From the NCBI GenBank assembly GCA_003427395.1, contig BFEA01000423.1:367626-431625 (forward strand): DNA of 64,000 nucleotides, in the 5' to 3' direction. The position numbers and the translations under genes were made by a program. Positions 22,716 through 33,643 of the stretch are shown here, piece after piece. This DNA comes from Chara braunii (Eukaryota > Streptophyta > Charophyceae > Charales > Characeae). The stretch's first letter is position 1; every line of letters begins with the position of its first letter. The notes beneath the pieces are model-generated. The model was not told where the DNA came from. It did no database searches and saw nothing but the letters and a program-made list of their open reading frames with translations.

Positions 22716-23999
22716 TTTTTTCTTTTTTTTTATCTTTGTCTTTGCTCATCACAAATGCGTGTTGTATTTGCCCATCCTTGTTCCATCTCGCAATCTTGTC
22801 CAATCCCTGCTCGTGAAACCGCTGTCTCATTCTGTGCAAGATACTTTGTTCTTTTTCTCCACATTTTTCATAGTTCGGATTATCATTGAACATCCTCCTC
22901 ATCCCTTTGCCATAAAGTAATAGGCATTCTATCAAGGTTTCTCCTGGGTTCCGGTCCAGTGGGGACAAGACCAAACCATCAAAGGCACCTATGATCCCAA
23001 CGACGCACTCAATCAGTACCACATCTTCTTTCACTTGAGGACCCGTGCACACGATCCTTTCTATCTTGATCCTTAGCCGGTTCTTTGTCAACCCGACTTT
23101 CTTCAATGGTTCCATTGTTTTTTCGCACGCGTTCGAAACTGCGGTTACATTCATCATTCTTTCATGAGTAGGTATATTTTTAGAGTTATGTAAGAAAGTC
23201 TTCACGCCGGGAATTTCGCTCAATTTTACCCGAACATGCCCATCAGTTCTGGGCAGGTTGAAATCTCTGCGTGTGCAAGACCCTTCAGTCTTCGCATAAT
23301 AACGATGATTGTGCAGAATATCAGCCACGGATCTGGCTTTCGTCCAAACCACACGCAACTTTCTCTACAAAGGTTAGCGAGGTCCTTCGATTGAACTTCC
23401 CTCTCTATCCAATCACATAATTCACCCCGGACGTCTTTCTTATCAATACAAGTACAAAAATATAATTTTGCCACCAACCTGATCCTTTGGTTAATTCCAA
23501 TTCGTTTTTTTTATTTCGTTGGATAAAATACTCCTGACAATCTGCCGGTCTCTCCGAGTATTGATGCATTTCACACCTTTCAACATCGAAAACAAGTCCT
23601 CTTCACTTTTCTTCCACAATTCTCGTCGTTTCCACGGTGCTCGAAGTAATGTCAGGATTTCTGATTTCCGGCGATTCGAGTTTGATTTATTCTTGACCAG
23701 GCATTCGATTTTCCAAAGCCCTCCGCCTTCAATGTATGTATGTGCGTCTTTTAGCAACATTTTTATATTATCATGTACGATCTTACTATCACCATAGATC
23801 AAAAAGATGAAGCGTCACGATTTGAACCATTTTTTACCGCTTTCGGTTTTTATTTCTACGGGGTGTTTCTTTCCCTTTGCAACTTTCAGATTTAATAGTT
23901 GATCTACTGTGCTGTTAATTTTCAGATCCATGCATTCGAAAGTGAGAGGTTTCCAAGTGTCTTTCTCGCCGTGCCAATCTTCCTTTTCACGTTTCTTTC

Positions 24000-24473
24000 T
24001 CAACTCCTTGATCTCTTTTTGTTCCTTTTTGTCTTTACTGTGTTCAAACCAGGGTTCTCGCTTGCAATAACAATGCCTTCTCTAGCTTTAAGATCGCATT
24101 TCGGCCCATACCATATCAGAATTGGAATGTAACTCGAGACACCCTTCTTACCGAGCCATGTGCGTACCTTCGTACTTGGGTTAGAGCAACACACTCTGTG
24201 TTCATTCCATCTAACCTGAAGGCGTCTACATGTCTGTCCTACATACGTGGCCTTATAAAAGGGGGAGATTAAAACGTAGACACGGGAAGCTCCATCGTTC
24301 AAATTCCCAAGTTCAGTCCGATCCATGGCCATCCAATATTTGACAAAAGTGTGACCCCAATTCAAAACGTCATTAAAGCATGCAAGTAAGATACCCAGTT
24401 TAAATGTATCCTCTAGATCTGCACGCAGGTAGTTAGAGGGACTAGCTTCCAAGAGACTTCTCAGCCTCCTCAA
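24000..24473 (-). pseudogene. PLE GIY-YIG endonuclease domain
   Basis: Within 157 open codons the signature is complete: VYVL (residues 65-68, the GIY strand), TYVGQT (76-81, the YIG strand), R88 and H92 in RWNEH, the catalytic Glu in REGIVI (E132) and PGLN (141-144). The N-terminal 60 residues (RADLEDTFKLGILLACF, FVKYWMAM) are not recognised. It lies upstream of the RT on the coding strand, so the nuclease is N-terminal. It would nick target DNA for retrotransposition. The frame is separated from the RT by shifts. Confidence 0.85.
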
Positions 24474-24517
24474 AGTTATGAGTAAGCAACGCTTAAATAG
24501 GCTAAGCGTACTTCAAG

Positions 24518-25653
24518 TTAGTTGCCCGCCACGTCATCCTCCGCCTTTTCCTCGGAGTCCTCTTCCTCGTCGTTTTCTTCTTCCTCGTCGTCCGTCCGTT
24601 CTCTCTCTTCGTCTCCAATGGTATTCACCAGCTTGGAGAACACTTCAGTGTCTTGTTTTGCAAGTTCCCATGCTCCTTTATCCTTCCTTTCGCACTTTAA
24701 TTCCCGCTTCTTGCAGAGCGCACGCAGCTCCTTGTACTTCAAAGTCATGTAGTAGTCGAGCCTGCATCTCATGTATTCCATCACATAAGCTTGATCAGAA
24801 TCCTTCTTCGTGTGATCACTCTCCTCCTCCGATACTTCTTCTGATTCAACCTCCATCAATTTTCCTTTTCCCTTTCGCACGACTTCTCGTTCTTTTAATT
24901 CAGTCGTTCTACCTCCCGAATTCGCGTTCTTGCCCATTTTTCCCATCAATTCGACCAAAATTCCTTTGATCTCGTTAAGCTTCACCGCGTCCCCTCCTGC
25001 GTTTCCAGATCCGTCTTCTCCTATCGCGTTATCACGGTTACTCCGACTCAGTACTTTCCCATCCCCTTCTTCATCCAATATGTTGATTCTCAGGGGGCAC
25101 ATCTTCACTCCATTCTCGATGCTCCTAGATCTCGATTGAACCTTCGATCTCGCAGCGATTGGTGAAGCCAGCTCTCGTTTTTGCTTCTCGTTGTTTCCAA
25201 CTTCGACTTTTACCGCGTGACGTCCCTTCTCCTCCTCATCTCCTCCTCATCTCCTCCTCGTTCAGCCATGGCGGCCACCATACGCTTATCCACGTCATCC
25301 AACTTCTCAGCGATCTTCTTCAATGAGTTACCAAACGTGCTTGATATCCATGATTTAATTCTGGCTTCGCTATCGTCGTCTTCTTTCCCTTTCGTCTTCC
25401 TATTCTTGGTCGAGTTGGATCCACCGCTTGATTCTGCATGGCCGCTTCTCTTCGATTCTTCTGTCGCATTGCGCGCCTTCCATTTCTCGATCAAATCGAG
25501 ATGTTCCTTAGTGAACCAGGCCCATTGTCCTGGGCCAGGAAACGGATTCACACTCGGCTGCTTCTGTCCGTATCCCCAAGTCAGCGGTTGCCAACCATAT
25601 GCCGGTGGGTAATACCCTGTTGGAGGCATAGGTGGCATTGGTACCATCTCCAT
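24518..25653 (-). pseudogene. PLE upstream ORF(s), function unknown
   Basis: Two open segments precede the nuclease. 25653-25210 begins with a Pro/Tyr/Gly-rich stretch (PPTGYYPPAYGWQPLTWGYG), then KEHLDLIEKWKARN, a basic linker and a coiled-coil-like helix (FGNSLKKIAEKLDDVDKRM). 25108-24518 has MKEIKGILVELMGKMG-like helices, an acidic/Ser patch, YMRCRLDYYMTLKYKELRALCKKRELK (residues about 110-135) and a Glu/Asp-rich tail. They could be one protein split by a frameshift. Position suggests a gag-like or nucleic-acid-binding partner, but I do not recognise a family. Confidence 0.55.
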
Positions 25654-25910
25654 CTATTCCGGTACCATGGTAGCATTCGCGGATGGCACGATAGAAAGAT
25701 TATAGGTCGGCGTCGGAGCAGTCTGCACACTTGGAGTGGTTGCTGCTGGAGTCTACACTGCCGGGTACTCCATCCAGTACCTGGTACAGCCCGACCACCT
25801 CCCTCTCCCTCTTCCACGCCCCCGTCCGTTCTTGAAACCTTCACACGCTCACCTTGAAAAAGCCTCTTCAACGCCCCCGTCCGCTATTTTCCACGCCCCC
25901 GACTCACTAA

Positions 25911-26145
25911 ACTAATAGTACGTTTCCCAGCAATTGTTCCAAAGAGACGGCGTGTAAGCTGCGACGTCAAGCGGGAAGTACCAGGGTGTCGTTTCGCAGC
26001 ACATTCATCCAGGCAAAATGGGTCGCATGCAAGGCCCTATTGCCTGGATGGATGTCCAACGAAATGGTGCCCCAGTACTTCCGACCCGACACAACAGCAT
26101 GCACGCGGCGTCTCTAAAAAACTGGCTGCGAAACGTACTGGTGGT
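25911..26145. mobile_element. Foldback MITE (element III)
   Basis: Left end ACTAATAGTACGTTTC (25911) and right end GAAACGTACTGGTGGT (to 26145) are inverted. The whole 235 bp folds on itself (AGAGACGGCGTG/CGCGGCGTCTCT; GGGAAGTACC/CAGTACTTCC; CATCCAGGCAA/TTGCCTGGATG) around GCATGC. The ends match the ACCACCAGTAC TIR of elements I and IV with three changes on the left. Flanks CTAA/TTCA are degenerate TTAA at best. Non-coding. Confidence 0.7.
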
Positions 26146-26183
26146 TCATGTAATATTGTCTTCCGGTGTAATACTGATGTATC

Positions 26184-26240
26184 TTGGGACGCTGGACCCA
26201 GTTTCCAGCAGGTGCTGCTTCCCACCAATAGATTGGAGCA
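26184..26240 (+). mobile_element. Retroposon tail copy without poly-A
   Basis: GGGACGCTGGACCCAG, CAGCAGGTGCTGC and CCACCAATAGATTGGAGC form the tail consensus in the same order as units A and B. It sits immediately upstream of the broken 5' end of LINE copy 3. Confidence 0.65.
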
Positions 26241-26249
26241 CTCTTCTTG

Positions 26250-28530
26250 GTAGGCAGAGATGCTCGCATCACTTTGCCACAGCAAACATGAAAGTCAACT
26301 GGGGATCTAAAACAGAGGGGTGGTGGCTACACCCACAGGACATCGGCCCGGCGCCAGAGCCATAAGTCTCATGGGCAGCAAAAAAAACAGCCTTGCGCAT
26401 TCTGGGAGTGAGACTAGCAGTGCTCGGTCCCCCTCTAGACCATGAGAAACGCTGGTGGACCTGGCAGTTGACCGTCTTGGCTGTTGGGAGGGACTACATA
26501 CCTCCCTGGTTGGGAGAGCACTAGCAATCAACAACGCGGTGCTGGCAACAATCAGGTATAAATTGGTAGTATGGCCACTTAAACCGAAACAATACTCCAG
26601 ACTCAGAAAGGCTCTAACGACCTACCTTTGGAAAAATGACATCAATGCCAGGGCTGCATTAATCGGGTCAAATAGGATATACTGATGTAGTCAAGGAGCA
26701 AAGAGGGACTGGGGATAATTGACCCAGAGAGAGAAAGTGCGACCCTCATTTTTAAGGTACTAGTTAGACTCCTCATAGGCAATGATATTTTGTGGGCACC
26801 ACTGGCCTGTATACAGATCAACTGTTTGGCCCCGGAGACAACGATCCCCAACCGGATCCATCCCTTTCGATGGCTCACCAATGCTCATTGGTCCATTCCC
26901 TCCCCGACAAAACGACAACTAGGGGACACCAGCCCACGCAGCAAAAGCAGACATAGCACAAGACCCGCTATGGCCTAATATGCTTAAACTGTGGAGACAC
27001 TATGGACCAAAACAAATACGGCCCCTTGATAGATGGCACGACATATGGCGACAACCCCTGTTTGGCAACCCTCACATCTTGGATGAAGCGGGCAATCCAT
27101 TCTCATTACACACGAACTCCCATTGGCTCACATGGGTCAGAAAAGGCCTCTTCACAATAGGAGACCTGTGGGACAAACAGACAGGCAATTGGAGGACTGC
27201 AGCCCAATTACAACAACTGATGAAGTATGCCAAAAATGTGGAGGCCAAGTTGAACCTACTAAGAGAGGCCATACCGTTGGCATGGCGATGCACTCTAAAA
27301 AAAGGGCCCACAGTCCAGCAAAGTGATTGGACCATTAAATACTCAGACATGCCCTTACCCTTGGTAGTCTACAGGGTACAACGAATTGACCAAGGAACTT
27401 GCACCTTGGAGGCATATGAGCCTGCCCTACCGGGGGCAAGAATGTCGAAACTGACACGCAATGACGAACTGGATAGCGGGAAGACAACTGTCGGCCTCAT
27501 GCATATAAGGGTGGTAGGGGACAATGAACAAGGACTATACGCATATGAATCTTCAACAGCAATTGTGGAGCTGCCCTTTGACCCGATAGAGTGGCAGTGG
27601 CCAGGACACAAACCGATGAGCACATGGGATTACACAGTCAAAAAGGCATACAGAGCCCTGAACCCGGAACAACCAATCAACTGCACACTATCTGAAAGAT
27701 GGGCCCGCGATTCTCCTTTGGACCCAGAATTGATGAAAGATATACCATGGCCCAAATACGCAAGAATCATGCCAACAACTCTCAGGTCGCTGCAATGGCA
27801 GATCCTTCATCGGTGTCTTCCAACACCAGATTGGCTCGTATCCAGAACAGACTTGGAACAAAAAGGCCACTTGTCCCCTATCTACCCTTACTGTGGCAGA
27901 TTGTCACAACCTGCCCGTGTGACACTTGAGCATTGCCTACCAGCATGCCCGATGGTTACCCAGCTGTGGCAGTGGTGGGATGCAGCCTTCCACTCCTCGA
28001 CATCCATTCACATCCCATGGGATCTGGGCCTTCTATTGATGGGCAAGAACCAGCATTTGCTCGCCAACTCGTCCCCGTTTGCAGTCAACCTGTTCACCTA
28101 CACAAGGCTGCATGTCCTCCTGCTGGCCTGGCGAGCACGATGCTCCTTTTAGTGGAAGGATGATCAATTTGGCCTGCAACAGGCTCAACAAGTGCTGGAA
28201 GAAGTGATCAGGACCGCAACCCAAGAAGCTTGGAGGACGATGAGAAGAGACCACAGGAACGAGAATGAACCCCAGACCAAGGAAGCCATCATGCACACCT
28301 ACAAAGAACTGTGGCAAGTTCCCTGCAAACAGTTCAGTGAAGTGAATGCTGAACGGGACATCCAATGGAAACCGTGGAGGAACACGGAACGATCTTGGCA
28401 GAGGCGACCCTGGGCTGACTTCAGAGTGCAGTACTTGCAACCCAATTTCGTACTCATCACGGATCAACAAACTGACACCCAACCACCTCTGCCACTCCCA
28501 CATGTTCCCTCCTCAGTCCCCAACCAGTAG
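26250..28530 (+). pseudogene. LINE copy 3 ORF2, 5'-truncated: RT C-terminus and zf-RVT
   Basis: It starts in the RT (KVNWGSKTEGWWLH, about 26291; compare copy 4 at 43452), shifts frame at about 26400, then reads RALAINNAVLA, YLWKND (26455-26685), a long open frame 26980-28152, and after one TAG continues in the same frame to 28530. LQWQILHRCLPTPDWLV (about 27789) and YPYCG..EHC..CP mark the zinc-binding domain, whose first Cys is Tyr (a G-to-A change). Everything upstream of the palm is missing, typical of aborted reverse transcription. This is the longest intact C-terminal half of the family in the window. Confidence 0.85.
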
Positions 28531-28539
28531 CATCACCTC

Positions 28540-31500
28540 ATGATGGTGTAGGAACTGTACATAGTCATACAGCCACGCCCTACCCTCCCCCAAATATCGT
28601 GCATATGCCATCCCTGCACGTGCTGCTCCGATACCCTCTCACCAACAACTAATACCCCCTCCCCCGACCTCGCGAACACAGTGTGGATACCGGTAATGGA
28701 AGATGGGAGCAAACAGTCTGCAAACAATGTGGGAATACTACCGGGACACTACGGCAGCAACAAAGGAACACGACATCTCAGGCCCGAAGCAGAGGAGTGG
28801 AATCTTGGCTGACTGATGGAAAACAATCCACAGGAGTTACAAAGTATGAAGAGGAAGGTTGGAGACAGCACACAACTACACATGAAGGCTGCCATCACCC
28901 AACACCGACATCGGATGAGGTCTTGTGAAGATACATAGAAGGCATTGTCCCCACTGCGCTAATCTCAACACATGGAAGCGCTGCAATGTCCAAGGAAATG
29001 AGGGAAGGGTGTGACGCCCGAACCTCACGCCCAGCGCGACTTCCTGATCGGAGTAGAGTGTGGGCCTGGAAGTGCGAAAAGGGGTGTGCCAAGGATTTTT
29101 GAGAAAGTGGGGGTGAAGTTCCAGGTCAGAACTGAGATCTCCTGTGGCAGGGTTTTTCGGGGGCACGAGTGCAATTTGGCGGAGAGGGCGGACCACCTCT
29201 GGTCATAAGGTAGATGGCATGCGCGGGTCGTTCAAGGCCTGGCGAGCCAATGGTTCCGAGGACGGCGGTTTGCGGGAAGGTCCCTCCGGAGTGGGTGAGG
29301 TTCCGATGAGTCGGGCCGTCGGAAGTTGCCACGTGGCGTCGGTCACCGCGCATTCGGGTTAGGCCTTCGAGATTCCGGGGCCCTCTGGTCGCCGCGTCGT
29401 CGACAATTTCCACAGGGCGTGCTGGGCCAGTATGGGGCTATGACCTTCCACGGGACGACGCTGAGTCAGTGATACGGAAGAAGAAGACGGAAGGGAGGGA
29501 AGCTGGTGGAGATAACGACAAACCCGGCGTGAGTGAAGTAGTGGGTGTGGTCCTGAGTGGGAAAATCAGAGCATCGGGGGTCGCTAGTGGTGGCGCATTG
29601 AAACTCCCTAGGACGCAGGCGATTCTCTGTTAGACAAGGGTATCTCTGTCGAAGGCTTTCCTCTATCCAAGGGGTGAAATAGTCCGGGTCGTACGGCAAC
29701 GACTCCGAGCTCTCGGAGTGTGTCATTACATCATCGCAGAGCTGCGAGGCGCCTAAGGGCGGTCCGTGCCGATTGCGATCACCGCGTGCGAGCACGTGCA
29801 GGCTGCGCGAATCAAGTCGTGCTTACGAGTGTTCGTACGGGATGACTGCTCCGGCCCAGACCCCAGATGGCTGCGTCCAATCGAACAGTACTCCTGCAAT
29901 CGATGGTCCTTTTTGGAATTCACGAATCGACGCATGGGGGCACGTGTAAATGCGCAGATCAGGCCGCGTTTACACGCGTCCGCTGGGCCAGACATTCGAC
30001 TGTCTAATCACTCCGTAATTTTCTAGCATGCAAGATGCAACAGCCACAACGGCTCAATCAAAAGATGACCAAAAACGAGAACAGGATTAACGATCGCACA
30101 AAATTCCTATCCTACTCATGAGTGCATCAAAGGCTGTAAACAAAGGCAAAGGCAAGGATCCGATAGGAAGACAAACAACCAAACACGACATCCATTCATT
30201 CATTCATACATTCATACACCATATCCGAGATGGGAAATCACGAGGACAAGGGTGAGCGAAAAACCAAATCCAGATTTCGAAAACAGAAATGGGCAAATCA
30301 CCCGGAGCCGAAATCAAAATTTATATACACGAGACAAGAGGGAGAAAAGATAAAAGAAAGCAGCAAATCCGCGTCCATCAACCTCAGCTCCCTCTTCCTC
30401 TCTCTCTCTCTCTCTCTCTAATGCAGACAGTCCGTCGTCGCGCACCAACCCACGAAGCCGTCACCCCGCTTAGTCCTCCCGCACCCGTCAGGTTCGCCCG
30501 CGCCCACAGTCTGTCGTGGCCCGAGTCAACCCCGCGCGTTTGGCACCAGCTCGTCGGGTCGCCCGACTCCTCCTCTACTCACCTCTTACTTCGCTCGTGT
30601 GCCGACCCTCTCTGATCACACAACCTCGAGCTTCCAACAGCTGGTTAAGAGAGCTAACTAATCGGGCAACCGGAATTTATAGCATGCATGCATGCGCGAG
30701 GAACACAGAATTACAAAGACTTAGAACGACGACTAGAGAAGGAACGCCTACGTTCTGCATGGACCAATCGCGGCGTGGGGGACGTAGCCACTCTCCACGC
30801 ATCGATCCGATCATGCAGAGTGTGGCTACCAAAACTCAGCGAAAAGAAAGAGAGGAAGGGCGGGAAAGACGAAGCACAAGAAGAAAGATATAGTTACAAT
30901 GGCGCCTGCCCAAAATTACAGTTACACACCCGATTAAAGGCGCCGACTAATCAGAATTCCGTTGCAGCCGCATACAGAAGCGTGTAAGCAAAAGGCGTTG
31001 CGCGGCAAAAGAAAGTCCTAATTACAAAATTCCTAAATTCCTATCTAATGCGAAAAAGCAAAAAGCACAAGTTCCGGAAAGAGAGTCGAAATTCCGAGAG
31101 CCGTATAGGCTCGACAAGATTCGAAAAAGAATTCGAAAAGGAAATTTCAAAAAGAACAAAGCAAAATTCCCGCACGATGTCCGCTCCTAAAAAGTTCCGA
31201 AACCGAAACAAAAGAAACGACATCAACATTTATTATTTGCGCGCTTGGCGGCGCGCCAGCCATCCACCCGACCAATCAATCGCCCATCCCGAGACTCACC
31301 GAGCTTCGAACTCAACCATCCGAAAAGAATCGACGCAAAAGACGAAAAAGCGAGGGAACTGATGCAATTTCCCATCCATCCCAATCTCCCGTAATTGGCC
31401 CAACCTTCCCAGCTTAGGACCCCTCATTGCAATCACTTAGAAAGTCACGAGTTACAGAAAGTGGTTCATCACATATGTGACACCTAGGGGGTTCCAATAT

Positions 31501-31830
31501 TAGCAAGCTCCTGCTTGCTTGTTGACACGTGTTGATCTCTTTAATCGACCGACACGCGGAGCTTTTCTTTCTATGCCACTTACCGTTCGAACGTCGTCCA
31601 ACGTGGCAAACACAACTCTATTACTAGTTCCTCAGGGAGGGTCATCGACAATCCAAGGAGGGGATTACACGTGTCGTCGTCATGACGCGTGCCCATCAGT
31701 CATACATCAGCGAGCGTCAGGGAGGGGAAAAGGGAGACGATACATGGAGGGATGGCGAGGGGGAGGGTTGATTGGTAGCGGGGGAAGGAAGCTCTTCATT
31801 CCGACCACCGTCACCGGGAGTTCCTAATAG
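28540..31830. other. Unassigned sequence, possibly gypsy 3' flank/LTR
   Basis: No protein domain is recognisable. Notable items are TGTGACGCCCGAACC at about 29009 (LTR-like start), a CATTCATTCATT microsatellite (30190-30215) and a (TC)n run (30399-30418). There is also an imperfect hairpin TAGCCACTCT/AGAGTGTGGCTA (30786-30828), and TGTGACACCTAGGGGG (31474). The gypsy element on the minus strand points into this area, so its 3' LTR could be here. With its 5' end missing there is no partner LTR to confirm that. Confidence 0.35.
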
Positions 31831-32076
31831 CGAACGATCCGGTGGAAGCGGGGGAATCGATTGCCAGTATGAGGGAGGGATGCGAGGTAATCGGGGTAGC
31901 CCCGCCACGCGACACTAAGGATATGGAGGCAGAAGACAGGGAGGGCGCACCGGGTGGAAGGGTGGGGGTGAACAGTGACAGCGAGGCGGGTAGTGTAGAA
32001 AAAGCGGAAGGCATCGATGGGGAAGGGATTGTTGGGGAAGGTGACGCGAGTGGTGATCTGGGGGAACGAGAGGTGG

Positions 32077-33509
32077 TCAAGGGGACCGCGGGATAATGAC
32101 CGGGGACGAAGCCTGATGCCCCGCATCGGTACGTGGACGAGTTGGTGGACGGTCGATGGCGGAGGGGGAGGGGGATCGGCTTCGTTGCCGTCTTGCAGGT
32201 GCGGCCGAAGTCTCAGCAGCTGGGTCCCCGTGTTCGGGCTTGGGCGGCTCTGGATCTTGCCTTGGATCGTCGATGGTCAACGAACCTGCTGCGGTGGCAA
32301 ACTCCAGCTGTCGCTTTCCGACCGCGATCTCCTCCCTCTTCTGCGCCTGGGCCTGCGCCCGAGCCTCGTCACGCACTTCCTCCTCAAATCCTTCCCACTC
32401 CGACTCTTCTAGCTCCTCTTGGTCTTCTTCTTCCTCCTCGTCGTCTTGTTCTTCTTCCTTCTCCTCCTCCTCACTTTGCTCCCCTTTGCTGTGCTCACTG
32501 TAACTCCCCTCTTCGGGAGTTTCTTCCTCGTCGGCCTCTTCTTCGGCTTCTTCTTCTTCCGAGCTTTCCTCTTTCGCTTCAATCTCTACCTCTTCGTTCT
32601 CGGAGGCCGTCCGATCTTGAAAGAAGGCGAGATTGACTATCTCGTGCGGGTCCAGATAACCGCGCTGTGACGGTGGGTTGCGGCTACTTCCGGGCGCTTC
32701 CAAACAAGCCGACCACTGAAGGTACGGCATCAATGTGTCTGGGAGGACATGCGGGACTGGGCTGTTGTTGCTCTGCTAGACGATCTCAAGTGGGAGATCG
32801 TCGGCCAGCTGCGCCAGGGGGACCGTTAGCTCTTGTACGATTGGTTGGCGATGATCGGGCCACACCAATCCGAAGAGGAATCCGAGCAGATCGCCCTCCA
32901 CTCCCGTTCGCCTTGCCTGGATGATAAGCAGCTCAAGGTACTCAGCCCACTGGCGGTGATCCTCGTGCCGCGTCCACGTGACCTTTACTCCGACCAGAGG
33001 CACCGACAGCTCGGCGAAGTGTTCTCGCCAACGCTTGCACTGCTGGGGGTCAAGGCGGGGGACAGCGAGTGACTCCAGACAAAAGGAGAGATGCGGATGG
33101 ACTCCGGATTGCCAGAAGGTGGGAAAGAAGGAAGGGAGGTCGAGGGTAGAGACTGGGGACGGGTTCATTTAGGACGTTGGAAGGGAATGAGTTCAGGGAG
33201 CACCACCGCCGGCTCCTGTTGGAAAACTCGGATCCCGTCGAGGTCGACCCCGTCCATGGGGAAAAGATTATCCCAGTGGGGCGTGAGCCAGCGATTCCAC
33301 TCTGATGCCAACTGTTGCGCCCACAGTCGGAGCGTCATCTTGATAGTCGTATGCCGCAGTGGGCTGATGGTGCTGATGTCGCCGCTGAAGGCGACAACCG
33401 TGGACACGTGGCTGATTCCAGGAGCTGATCGCCGATGAACTGCTACCGCCTCTGCCAAAACAACCGCCCGAGGACCGCCTGCAAACCAAAACTCAGCAGC
33501 TGCGTACAC
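32077..33509 (-). pseudogene. ORF downstream of gypsy pol (acidic C-terminus)
   Basis: After pol on the same strand, segments 33509-33165 and 33168-32776 meet at an ATGA overlap, and after one TAG the second frame continues 32733-32077. Features are LRLWAQQLASEWNRWLTPHW, FWQSGVHPHLSF, a Trp/Arg-rich segment (CKRWREHFAELSVPLVGVKV, WTRHEDHRQWAEYLELLI), then YLDPHEIVNLAFFQDR and a Glu/Asp tract of about 90 residues before a Pro/Arg/Ser tail. Its position matches the extra ORF seen in some Ty3/gypsy elements. I do not recognise a family and see no signal peptide or transmembrane segment that would make it envelope-like. Confidence 0.55.
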
Positions 33510-33643
33510 TCCCCCAGTACAGAAGAACTGCGCAAGTCGCCGAAGGTCCGGGCTGAGCCGCGGATGATGAACTTGTCAGATCGTCGAGATGTAGCACCGT
33601 GGTACCAGCAGAGAATCGCTGAGAGCTCGCTACGCCAGAAAAC

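Larger units (their letters stand above)
21074..25909 (-). mobile_element. Penelope-like element with N-terminal GIY-YIG
   Basis: On the minus strand a Pro/Tyr-rich frame (25653-25210) and an acidic frame (25108-24518) are followed by a GIY-YIG nuclease (24473-24000), a long linker (24003-22660) and a reverse transcriptase (22715-22040). The 15-bp sequence GCCCCCGACTCACTA occurs at both 21074-21088 and 25895-25909 and may mark duplicated ends. Canonical Penelope elements carry GIY-YIG after the RT; the permuted order is known from the Chlamys/Naiad-type clades of algae and invertebrates. Several frameshifts show that this copy is dead. Confidence 0.75.

Noticed and set aside
29009-31500. Paired LTRs of the gypsy element
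   Set aside because: TGTGACGCCC and TGTGACACC starts exist, but I could not find two matching long terminal repeats or a primer-binding site, so no LTR is called.
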